Shown in pieces: positions 9,598 to 16,631 of a stretch of 64,000 nucleotides of DNA. The notes beneath the pieces are model-generated. The model did no database searches. It worked only from the letters and a program-made list of their open reading frames with translations, and was not told the DNA's origin. The position numbers were made by a program, and so were the translations under genes. The stretch comes from Gillisia xinjiangensis (GTDB lineage Bacteria; Bacteroidota; Bacteroidia; Flavobacteriales; Flavobacteriaceae): the NCBI RefSeq assembly GCF_046298265.1, contig NZ_JBKAHK010000008.1:111771-175770 (forward strand). Reading direction: 5' to 3'. Position 1 is the stretch's first letter. Each line of letters begins with the position of its first letter.

Positions 9598-9629
9598 TAT
9601 GCGCGCATAGTATTTTTTGCTTAACTTTG
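9598..9629 (+). promoter_or_regulatory. Promoter of the marR/fad operon with palindromic operator candidate
   Basis: TAACTTTG (9622-9629) matches the TAnnTTTG -7 box, 20 bp before the regulator's ATG. The perfect 12-bp palindrome TATGCGCGCATA (9598-9609) covers the place where the -33 element should be, the expected position of a MarR-type repressor site. Binding of the downstream regulator here is inference. Confidence 0.5.
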
Positions 9630-9649
9630 ATATTAATCATTAATTTAGA

Positions 9650-10096
9650 ATGAAGGAAAAAACCATCGATTATGTTTTACGAGCCACCTGGATGGCGGTA
9701 TCCAAAATGTATAATGAGGAAGCCGGTAAAGCTGGCAGCACGATGGCAACAGGTTTCGCGCTATTAAGTATTGATCCCGAAAAAGGCACTCCCTCCACTT
9801 CTTTAGGTCCGAAAATGGGAATGGAAGCAACAAGCCTATCCCGCATTTTAAAATCTATGGAAGAAAAAAAACTCATTGTTCGCAAAAAAAACCCAAAGGA
9901 TGGCAGAAGTGTATTGCTTTACTTAACACCTTTTGGGAAAGAGATGAGGGAATATTCCAAAGGAGTGGTTCTCAGGTTTGACGAGGCAGTTAAGAGTTCG
10001 GTTCCGGAAAAGGATCTTAAAACTTTTATAAACGTAGCCAAAACCATCACAGATTTGATTATTGAAAAAAAAATCTATGATAAGAATTTAAAATAA
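9650..10096 (+). CDS. MarR-family transcriptional regulator
   Basis: A 148-aa winged-helix regulator. The core shows the recognition region PKMGMEATSLSRILKSMEEK, the wing IVRKKNPKDGRSVLLYLT, and flanking helices for dimerisation; length is normal for MarR proteins. It is the first gene of a same-strand run with fadN, fadA and fadE. It is therefore a good candidate for a fatty-acid or acyl-CoA-responsive repressor of beta-oxidation genes, functionally like FadR. The ligand cannot be read from sequence. A palindrome over its own promoter (9598-9609) suggests autoregulation. Confidence 0.85.
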   Translation: MKEKTIDYVLRATWMAVSKMYNEEAGKAGSTMATGFALLSIDPEKGTPSTSLGPKMGMEATSLSRILKSMEEKKLIVRKKNPKDGRSVLLYLTPFGKEMREYSKGVVLRFDEAVKSSVPEKDLKTFINVAKTITDLIIEKKIYDKNLK

Positions 10097-10167
10097 ATTT
10101 CAAAAACATCCTCCAGATCAAATGGCGGAATAAAATTCATATTAAAAATTATAATAAAACCTTAGTC

Positions 10168-10281
10168 TATGAAATGAGCATAACGGAAACACATTACAAA
10201 CACCGATAAAGATATGCGAATTACATATGACCAATTAAAAACGCTTGTATTGAGCGAAGTCGAAACAATAAATATCTACAT
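10168..10281 (+). repeat. Leader-type repeat, copy 1 (upstream of fadN)
   Basis: The 114 bp before the fadN start match the 88 bp before the DUF1080 gene (59229-59316) along nearly their whole length. Shared blocks include TATGAAATGAGCATA, ACAAACAC, TATGCGAATT, CATATGACC and AACAATAAATATCTAC, the last ending just before the start codon. Copy 1 has an extra segment of about 22 bp (10242-10263) containing TTGAGCGAAGTCGAA. Internal pairing ATATG(10212-10216)/CATAT(10224-10228) is possible, as is an alternative GCATA/TATGC pairing. The repeat is either a dispersed element or a conserved 5' UTR. Confidence 0.65.
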
Positions 10282-12687
10282 ATGAAACGAAGAATCAACA
10301 AAGTTGCAATCATTGGTTCCGGGATCATGGGAAGCGGAATAGCCTGCCATTTTGCCAATATTGGCGTAAAGGTCCTGCTTCTTGATATCATCCCAAGGGA
10401 ACTCAATGATAAGGAAAAGAAAAAAGGATTAATCCTGGAAGATAAACAGGTAAGAAACAGGCTGGTGAATGAGTCTTTACAGACTTCTTTAAAATCCAAG
10501 CCCTCCCCTATTTATCATCAGGATTTCGCCAAAAGGATTGAAACCGGGAATCTCACAGATGATATTTCAAAAGTTTCAGAAGCAGACTGGATCATTGAAG
10601 TGGTGGTTGAACGTTTGGACATTAAAAAGAAAGTTTTTGATGATTTGGAAAAACATCGAAAAGAAGGAACGCTTATTTCCTCCAACACTTCCGGAATTCC
10701 AATTCAGCAAATGAATGAAGGCCGAAGTGAGGATTTCAAAAAACATTTCTGCGGAACTCACTTTTTCAATCCGCCACGATATTTAAGATTATTCGAAATT
10801 ATCCCGGGACCTGATACTTCAGAAGAAGTCCTGGAATTCCTGAATGAATACGGTGAAAAATTTCTTGGAAAAACCTCTGTGGTCGCAAAAGACACTCCGG
10901 CCTTTATTGGAAATCGGGTTGGTATTTTTAGCATTATGAGCCTCTTTCATATGGTGAAAGAGATGGACCTTACCATTGAAGAAGTAGACAAGCTTACCGG
11001 GCCGGTAATTGGAAGGCCAAAATCTGCCACTTTTCGTACCGTGGATGTTGTAGGTCTTGATACATTGGTACATGTTGCCAATGGGCTTCATAAGGGTGTT
11101 CCTTCAGATGAGCAACATGACTTATTCGCCCTGCCTGACTTTATAGGTACAATGGTAGAGAATGAATGGTTTGGAAGTAAAAGCGGACAAGGTTTTTATA
11201 AAAAAATAAAGAATGAGGATGGTTCCAGCGAAATTCAGTCTCTGGACCTAAATACGATGGAATACCGTGCAGGGAAAAGAGCGAATTTCGCGACTCTGGA
11301 ACAAACCAAAACCATCGATAAGGTTGAAGATCGTTTTAAAGTCCTAATCAATGGAAAAGACAAGGCCGGAGAGTTTTACAGAAAAAATTTATCGGCACTA
11401 TTTGCATACGTTTCCAATAGAATTCCGGAAATAACCGATGAGCTTTATAAGATCGATGATGCGATGAAAGCCGGTTTTGGCTGGGAACATGGGCCTTTTC
11501 AAATATGGGATGCCATAGGAGTTGAAAAGGGTGTTGAAATGATGAAGCAGGAAGGTTTTGAGCCTGCTTCCTGGGTGAATCAAATGCTTGAAAAAGGCCA
11601 AAAAAACTTTTATACGGTAAAAAATGCGAATACTTTTTATTATGATATTCCTAAAAAAGAACAGGTAAAAGTACCCGGACAGGACTCCTTTATAATTCTT
11701 GATAACATTCGGGAATCAAAACAAGTCTTTAAGAACAGCGGCGTTGTTGTGGAGGATCTTGGCGACGGGATCCTAAACGTGGAATTCCGCAGTAAAATGA
11801 ACACTATTGGAGGTGATGTACTCGATGGGTTAAATAAAGCACTGGACATCGCCGAAAGGGATTATCAGGGACTTGTAGTTGCCAATAACGGACAGAACTT
11901 CTCTGTAGGAGCTAATATCGGGATGATCTTTATGATGGCTGTAGAACAGGAATATGACGAACTTAATGCAGCTGTTAAATATTTTCAGGATACGATGATG
12001 CGCATGCGTTATTCATCAATTCCAACTGTAGCAGCTCCTCATGCGATGACCCTGGGCGGAGGTTGTGAACTTTCCCTGCACGCAGATATGGTAGTAGCCG
12101 CTGCTGAAACCTATATAGGACTCGTGGAATTTGGCGTTGGTGTAATTCCTGGTGGAGGTGGCTCCAAGGAGATGACACTTAGAGCTGCAGATACTTTTCA
12201 TAAAGATGATGTGGAATTAAACCGTTTAAGGGAGCACTTCCTCACTATTGGAATGGCAAAAGTATCCACTTCAGCTTATGAAGCTTACGATTTGAATATC
12301 CTTCAAAAAGGAAAAGATATAGTAGTTGTGAATCCAGACAGACAATTGGCTATCGCTAAAAGTCACGCATTACTAATGGCTGAAAACGGATACACCCAAC
12401 CTATCATGCGAACAGATATCAAAGTTTTAGGAAAACAAGCCCTGGGTACATTTTTAGTAGGTACCGATCAAATGTTCGCAGGAAAATATATAAGTGAGCA
12501 CGATAAAAAAATCGCCAACAAACTTGCTTATGTAATGGCCGGAGGAGATCTATCAGAAGCTTCTTATGTAAGCGAACAGTACCTGTTGGATCTTGAAAGA
12601 GAAGCTTTCCTTTCCCTAACCGGGGAACGAAAAACCCTGGAAAGACTGGAGCATATGATTAAAAAGGGGAAACCGCTTAGAAATTAG
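10282..12687 (+). CDS. fadN: 3-hydroxyacyl-CoA dehydrogenase/enoyl-CoA hydratase (FadN type)
   Basis: This 801-aa bifunctional beta-oxidation enzyme hydrates enoyl-CoA and oxidises L-3-hydroxyacyl-CoA with NAD. The domain order is dehydrogenase first, hydratase last, as in Bacillus FadN and opposite to E. coli FadB. The N-terminal Rossmann motif is GSGIMGSGIACHFA, with the dehydrogenase signature CGTHFFNPPRYL. The C-terminal crotonase part carries both family glutamates, in TLGGGCELSLHAD and YIGLVEFGVGVIPGGGG. The following genes are thiolase and acyl-CoA dehydrogenase, the fadN-fadA-fadE order known in Bacillus. The stop codon TAG (12685-12687) lies inside an inverted repeat. Upstream is leader repeat copy 1. 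Confidence 0.93.
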   Translation: MKRRINKVAIIGSGIMGSGIACHFANIGVKVLLLDIIPRELNDKEKKKGLILEDKQVRNRLVNESLQTSLKSKPSPIYHQDFAKRIETGNLTDDISKVSEADWIIEVVVERLDIKKKVFDDLEKHRKEGTLISSNTSGIPIQQMNEGRSEDFKKHFCGTHFFNPPRYLRLFEIIPGPDTSEEVLEFLNEYGEKFLGKTSVVAKDTPAFIGNRVGIFSIMSLFHMVKEMDLTIEEVDKLTGPVIGRPKSATFRTVDVVGLDTLVHVANGLHKGVPSDEQHDLFALPDFIGTMVENEWFGSKSGQGFYKKIKNEDGSSEIQSLDLNTMEYRAGKRANFATLEQTKTIDKVEDRFKVLINGKDKAGEFYRKNLSALFAYVSNRIPEITDELYKIDDAMKAGFGWEHGPFQIWDAIGVEKGVEMMKQEGFEPASWVNQMLEKGQKNFYTVKNANTFYYDIPKKEQVKVPGQDSFIILDNIRESKQVFKNSGVVVEDLGDGILNVEFRSKMNTIGGDVLDGLNKALDIAERDYQGLVVANNGQNFSVGANIGMIFMMAVEQEYDELNAAVKYFQDTMMRMRYSSIPTVAAPHAMTLGGGCELSLHADMVVAAAETYIGLVEFGVGVIPGGGGSKEMTLRAADTFHKDDVELNRLREHFLTIGMAKVSTSAYEAYDLNILQKGKDIVVVNPDRQLAIAKSHALLMAENGYTQPIMRTDIKVLGKQALGTFLVGTDQMFAGKYISEHDKKIANKLAYVMAGGDLSEASYVSEQYLLDLEREAFLSLTGERKTLERLEHMIKKGKPLRN

Positions 12688-12853
12688 TATTGAGTAATTA
12701 GTATTGAGTATTGAGTTAGTTTAATTTTTTAATTAGAAACACTGCACAATATTAATAGCGAGTTACTGGTAGATCAAAAAATAAATTATTAATTAATAAG
12801 ATTGTTAGGAAAAGAGTAATTCTCAAATCTCAATACTAACATCTAAATACTAA
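12684..12853 (+). repeat. Inverted-repeat-bounded 170-bp insert between fadN and fadA
   Basis: The left arm (12684-12715) consists of TTAGTATTGAG-type units; the right arm (12822-12853) is its reverse complement at 26 of 32 positions. The inner 106 bp contain no reading frame or recognisable gene. The left arm supplies the fadN stop codon and the right arm ends 5 bp before the fadA ATG, so the insert fills the whole gap. As RNA it could fold into one long hairpin, which might affect mRNA stability or the expression ratio of fadN and fadA. It resembles the repeats around the four-helix-bundle gene at 14106 and may be an empty relative. Confidence 0.7.
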
Positions 12854-12858
12854 AAAAT

Positions 12859-14052
12859 ATGAGCAAAACAGCATATATCGTAAAAGCTTACAGAACAGCT
12901 GTGGGAAAAGCTCCCCGCGGAGTGTTCAGATTTAAGAGACCTGATGAAATGGCGGCGGAAACCATCAATTATATGATGGAGCAATTACCGGATTTTGATA
13001 AAAAACGCATCGATGACGTGATCGTTGGAAATGCCATGCCAGAGGCAGAACAAGGCCTGAATGTAGGTAGGTTTATTTCTCTTATGGGATTAAAGATTGA
13101 AGATGTTCCGGGAATGACCGTGAACAGATATTGCGCTTCGGGATTGGAAACCATCGCGATTGCAACTGCCAAGATCCAAAGCGGAATGGCAAATTGTATC
13201 ATCGCAGGAGGGGCAGAAAGCATGAGTTATATTCCAATGGGAGGTTATAAACCTGTTCCGGATTATAAACTTGCCAAGGAAGGAAAGGAAGATTATTACT
13301 GGGGGATGGGACTTACGGCAGAGGCTGTTGCCAATAAATACAAAGTAAGCAGGGAAGATCAGGATGAATTTGCTTTTAATTCCCATCAAAAGGCTTTAAA
13401 AGCGCAGGAAACGAACCGTTTTAAAGAACAGATAGTTCCTATTAATATCGATCAAACTTACGTTGATGAAAACGGTAAAAAACAAACCAGATCTTATACC
13501 ATAGATAAAGATGAAGGACCCCGTGCCGATACTTCCAAAGAAGTTTTGGGCAAACTTCGTCCTGTATTTGCTGAAGGTGGAAGTGTAACCGCCGGAAACT
13601 CTTCACAAATGAGCGACGGTGCAGCATTTGTGATGGTGATGAGCGAAGAAATGGTCAAAGAACTAAATTTAGAACCAATTGCAAGACTGGTAAGTTATGC
13701 CCCTGTTGGAGTTGAACCAAGAATTATGGGAATAGGACCGGTTTATGCAATTCCGAAGGCGTTGAAACAAGCAGGATTAAAACAGGACGATATTTCACTT
13801 ATAGAATTAAATGAAGCATTTGCCTCTCAGTCCCTTGCAGTGATAAGGGAATTAGGTTTGGATAAAGACATGGTAAATGTAAATGGTGGTGCTATTGCAA
13901 TGGGGCATCCGCTTGGGTGCACCGGTGCTAAACTTTCAGTCCAGATCTTTGATGAAATGCGGAAACGTGACCTTAAAGACAAATACGCTATGGTCACTAT
14001 GTGCGTGGGAACAGGACAGGGAGCTGCGGGAGTCTATGAGTTTTTTAATTAA
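12859..14052 (+). CDS. fadA: Acetyl-CoA C-acyltransferase (3-ketoacyl-CoA thiolase)
   Basis: This 397-aa thiolase releases acetyl-CoA from 3-ketoacyl-CoA, the last beta-oxidation step. The active-site nucleophile is Cys92 in NRYCASGLE; the other catalytic residues are His350 in GGAIAMGHPLGCTGA and Cys382 in MCVGTGQGAAGVYEF. Length is typical. It follows fadN in the same operon and precedes fadE. The leader between fadN and fadA is an inverted-repeat insert, and a second insert with a broken four-helix-bundle gene follows it. Biosynthetic thiolase activity cannot be excluded from sequence, but the context favours degradation. Confidence 0.95.
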   Translation: MSKTAYIVKAYRTAVGKAPRGVFRFKRPDEMAAETINYMMEQLPDFDKKRIDDVIVGNAMPEAEQGLNVGRFISLMGLKIEDVPGMTVNRYCASGLETIAIATAKIQSGMANCIIAGGAESMSYIPMGGYKPVPDYKLAKEGKEDYYWGMGLTAEAVANKYKVSREDQDEFAFNSHQKALKAQETNRFKEQIVPINIDQTYVDENGKKQTRSYTIDKDEGPRADTSKEVLGKLRPVFAEGGSVTAGNSSQMSDGAAFVMVMSEEMVKELNLEPIARLVSYAPVGVEPRIMGIGPVYAIPKALKQAGLKQDDISLIELNEAFASQSLAVIRELGLDKDMVNVNGGAIAMGHPLGCTGAKLSVQIFDEMRKRDLKDKYAMVTMCVGTGQGAAGVYEFFN

Positions 14053-14074
14053 GAAAATAGACCAGAAAATATAG

Positions 14075-14495
14075 AGACAAGAGTCAAGAACCAAGACTAA
14101 AGACGATGGCTAGGCATAACTTTAAAAAATTAAAAATTTGGCAAGAAAGTATGTCTTTGGTTAATGAAACATATAAAATAGTTAGAGATTTTCCTGATTA
14201 TGAAAAGTTCAATTTGGTTTCTCAAATAATAAGGTGCGCAGTTTCTATTCCTTCAAATATTGCAGAAGGAACAAGTAAAAGTACTGATAAACACTTTAAA
14301 ACTTACCTGGAAAACAGTCTTGGTTCGGCCTTTGAATGGGAAACTCAAATTATCGTAGCTTATAATGAAAATATATTTCAGAAGAAAAATTTATAGATTT
14401 AGAAAACAAAATTCAACAAATTCAAAGAATGATATCAGGATTTTTAGACGGAATAAACAAATAAAGTCTTGTTTCTTATGTCTTGATTCTTGAAT
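14075..14495 (+). repeat. Imperfect inverted repeats flanking the four-helix-bundle gene
   Basis: The left flank 14075-14104 (units AGACAAGAGTCAAGA and CCAAGACT) and the right flank 14464-14495 (units AGTCTTG and TCTTGATTCTTGA) are imperfect reverse complements made of short CAAGA/TCTTG units. They bracket the whole gene 14106-14464 between fadA and fadE. The arrangement recalls intervening sequences in 23S rRNA genes, where a stem encloses a four-helix-bundle ORF. Here the site is a protein operon. Confidence 0.6.
14106..14464 (+). pseudogene. Four-helix-bundle (S23/IVS, TIGR02436-type) protein gene, frameshifted
   Basis: The open frame codes 96 aa matching the four-helix-bundle family: FKKLKIWQESMSLVNETYKI, FPDYEKFNLVSQIIRCAVSIP, SNIAEGTSKS, and ENSLGSAFEWETQIIVAYN. 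It ends early at 14396. The missing last helix is encoded in the next frame from 14372 (YISEEKFIDLENKIQQIQRM, then ISGFLDGINK) to TAA 14462-14464. Restoring one A in the run near 14368-14371 gives a normal protein of about 119 aa. The role of the family is not established; it occurs in 23S rRNA intervening sequences and is related to Avd of diversity-generating retroelements. No reverse transcriptase or variable repeat is present here. Confidence 0.8.
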
Positions 14496-14510
14496 CCTAA
14501 AACAAACAAA

Positions 14511-16325
14511 ATGAGCACAGAAACAAAAAAAACAGAACTCATCCGTGGCGGACAGTTCGTGGTAAAAGAAACCAAAGCTGAAGATATTTTTACTCCTGAA
14601 GATTTTAATGAGGAGCAAGAGATGATGAAAGGTTCGGTAAAAGAATGGATAGACCGCGAAGTATGGCCGAAGAAAGAAGAGTTTGAGAAGAAAAATTATG
14701 CGCTTACTGAAGAGATGATGGAAAAAGCAGGGGAACTTGGTTTTCTTGGAGTTTCAGTACCAGAAGAATATGGCGGACTGGGAATGGGATTTGTATCTAC
14801 CATGTTGGTTTGTGACTATATTTCCGGCGCGACAGGTTCTATTGCTACCGCATTTGGGGCACATACAGGAATTGGAACAATGCCTATTACCCTCTATGGA
14901 ACAGAAGAACAGAAGAAAAAGTATGTTCCAAAACTGGCAACCGGGGAAGTTTTTGGAGCCTATTGCCTTACTGAGCCTGGAGCTGGAAGTGATGCAAATT
15001 CCGGGAAGACAAAAGCGGTACTATCTGAAGATGGAAAATATTACAGCATAACCGGACAAAAAATGTGGATCTCCAATGCCGGATTTGCAAGTACGTTCAT
15101 AGTTTTTGCCAGAATTGAAGACGATAAATACATCACAGGATTTATAGTTGAGTACGACAAAGAGAATCCTAACGGAATAAGCATGGGCGAAGAAGAAAAG
15201 AAACTAGGGATACATTCCTCCTCTACCCGTCAGGTGTTTTTTAATGAAACAAAAGTTCCTGCAGAAAATTTACTTGCTGAAAGAGGTGATGGATTCAAGA
15301 TCGCCATGAATGTATTAAATATCGGCCGGATTAAACTTGCTGGAGCTTGTTTAGATGCACAAAGAAGGGTTATTGATGGATCTGTGAAATATGCCAATGA
15401 ACGTGTACAGTTCAATACTGCTATCGCAAAATTTGGAGCTATCAAATTAAAATTAGCCGAAATGGCAACCGCAGCATATGCAGGTGAATCTGCCGTTTAT
15501 CGTGCTGCCAAAAATATTGAAGACCGGATAGCCTTAAGAATTGAAGAAGGAAATTCGCATGCTGAAGCCGAGCTTAAAAGTGTGGAAGAGTATGCTATTG
15601 AATGTTCTATCTTAAAAGTTGCCTGTTCAGAAGATATTCAGCATTGCAGTGATGAAGGAATACAAATTTTTGGAGGAATGGGCTTCTCTGCCGATGCTCC
15701 TATGGAATCTGCCTGGCGAGATGCCAGGATACCACGAATTTATGAAGGTACCAATGAAATAAACAGAATGCTGGCGGTTGGCATGCTCGTTAAAAAGGCG
15801 ATGAAAGGACATGTAGACCTTTTAGGTCCGGCTACAGCAGTAGGTCAGGAATTAACAGGGATTCCATCTATGGACAAACCGGATTATTCTGAATTGTTTG
15901 CTGAAGAAAAAGAGATCCTTCAAAATATGAAAAAAATATTCCTGATGGTTGCCGGAAGTGCCGTTCAAAAATTTGGTGCTGAACTTGAGGAACATCAACA
16001 ATTGCTATTGGCATCGGCAGATATTTTAATTGAGATCTATATGGCAGAAAGTGCGATTTTACGTACCGAGAAAAATGCAAACCGATTGGGAAAAGAAACT
16101 CAAAAGGAGCAAATAGCAATGTCTCAGCTTTATTTGTATAACGCTGTAGATAAGATTACCCAAAAGGCTAAAGAAGGAGTGGTTTCTTTTGCTGAAGGTG
16201 ATGAACAACGAATGATGTTAATGGGTCTTAAACGATTTACCAAATATCAAAATCAACCCAATGTAGTAGCTTTAAGGAATACTATTGCAGAAAAACTGAC
16301 TTCAGAAAACAAGTACTGTTTTTAA
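14511..16325 (+). CDS. fadE: Acyl-CoA dehydrogenase (FadE type)
   Basis: This 604-aa FAD enzyme introduces the first double bond in beta-oxidation. The family blocks are GVSVPEEYGGLGMG, GAYCLTEPGAGSDANSGKTKA, GQKMWISNAGFA, and the C-terminal signature QIFGGMGFSADAPMESAWRDARIPRIYEGTNEINRM. The Glu of IYEGTNEI is the expected catalytic base position. An extra C-terminal helical domain of about 170 residues follows, as in FadE/VLCAD-like proteins. ATG 14511 was chosen over the in-frame TTG 14490, which lies in the flanking repeat. Last gene of the fad operon. Confidence 0.93.
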   Translation: MSTETKKTELIRGGQFVVKETKAEDIFTPEDFNEEQEMMKGSVKEWIDREVWPKKEEFEKKNYALTEEMMEKAGELGFLGVSVPEEYGGLGMGFVSTMLVCDYISGATGSIATAFGAHTGIGTMPITLYGTEEQKKKYVPKLATGEVFGAYCLTEPGAGSDANSGKTKAVLSEDGKYYSITGQKMWISNAGFASTFIVFARIEDDKYITGFIVEYDKENPNGISMGEEEKKLGIHSSSTRQVFFNETKVPAENLLAERGDGFKIAMNVLNIGRIKLAGACLDAQRRVIDGSVKYANERVQFNTAIAKFGAIKLKLAEMATAAYAGESAVYRAAKNIEDRIALRIEEGNSHAEAELKSVEEYAIECSILKVACSEDIQHCSDEGIQIFGGMGFSADAPMESAWRDARIPRIYEGTNEINRMLAVGMLVKKAMKGHVDLLGPATAVGQELTGIPSMDKPDYSELFAEEKEILQNMKKIFLMVAGSAVQKFGAELEEHQQLLLASADILIEIYMAESAILRTEKNANRLGKETQKEQIAMSQLYLYNAVDKITQKAKEGVVSFAEGDEQRMMLMGLKRFTKYQNQPNVVALRNTIAEKLTSENKYCF

Positions 16326-16353
16326 GCTTTTCTCTTTATTGAGATTTTAATTC

Positions 16354-16514
16354 TTCGAGGACTGCCCGAATCATTCACACGGGCCTGGCTCGAATTTTTA
16401 ACGATATTTTTTAATTCATACCTCGGGGGCTTCCCCCGAGGTATTTGATTTTAGTGGATTTCCAAAAAGAATTTTAATTCCCCGGAGCACTTCGGTTTCG
16501 GAGCATCTGGGAAT
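16354..16514 (+). ncRNA. Hairpin-rich intergenic region (three consecutive stem-loops)
   Basis: The 306-bp gap between fadE and the MscS gene contains no reading frame but three GC-rich stems in an AT-rich surrounding. Hairpin 1 is 16354-16394, with TTCGAG/CTCGAA outer arms and an inner CCCG/CGGG. Hairpin 2 is 16418-16444, a perfect 12-bp stem ATACCTCGGGGG with a CTT loop. Hairpin 3 is 16477-16514, with ATTCCC/GGGAAT arms around two CGGAGCA copies. Hairpin 2 may act as the fadE terminator although its T-tract is weak. A structured small RNA or intergenic repeat is possible; no known RNA family was recognised. Confidence 0.4.
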
Positions 16515-16631
16515 AAGGTTTTTTGGAGATCCCTTTTTTGATCATACTATCCAGCTTTTTTTAAAAAAATACTTCGCTAAACACACGAATTTTTAATAGC
16601 TTTAATTTTTGAACAATAAATCTTCAGAAAT

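Noticed and set aside
12716..12821. Hidden gene in the fadN-fadA insert
   Set aside because: Stops in all frames within short distance; no motif found on either strand.
14106..14464. Avd accessory protein of a diversity-generating retroelement
   Set aside because: The fold family is related, but no reverse transcriptase, template repeat or variable repeat lies nearby, and the flanking repeats match IVS-type cassettes instead.
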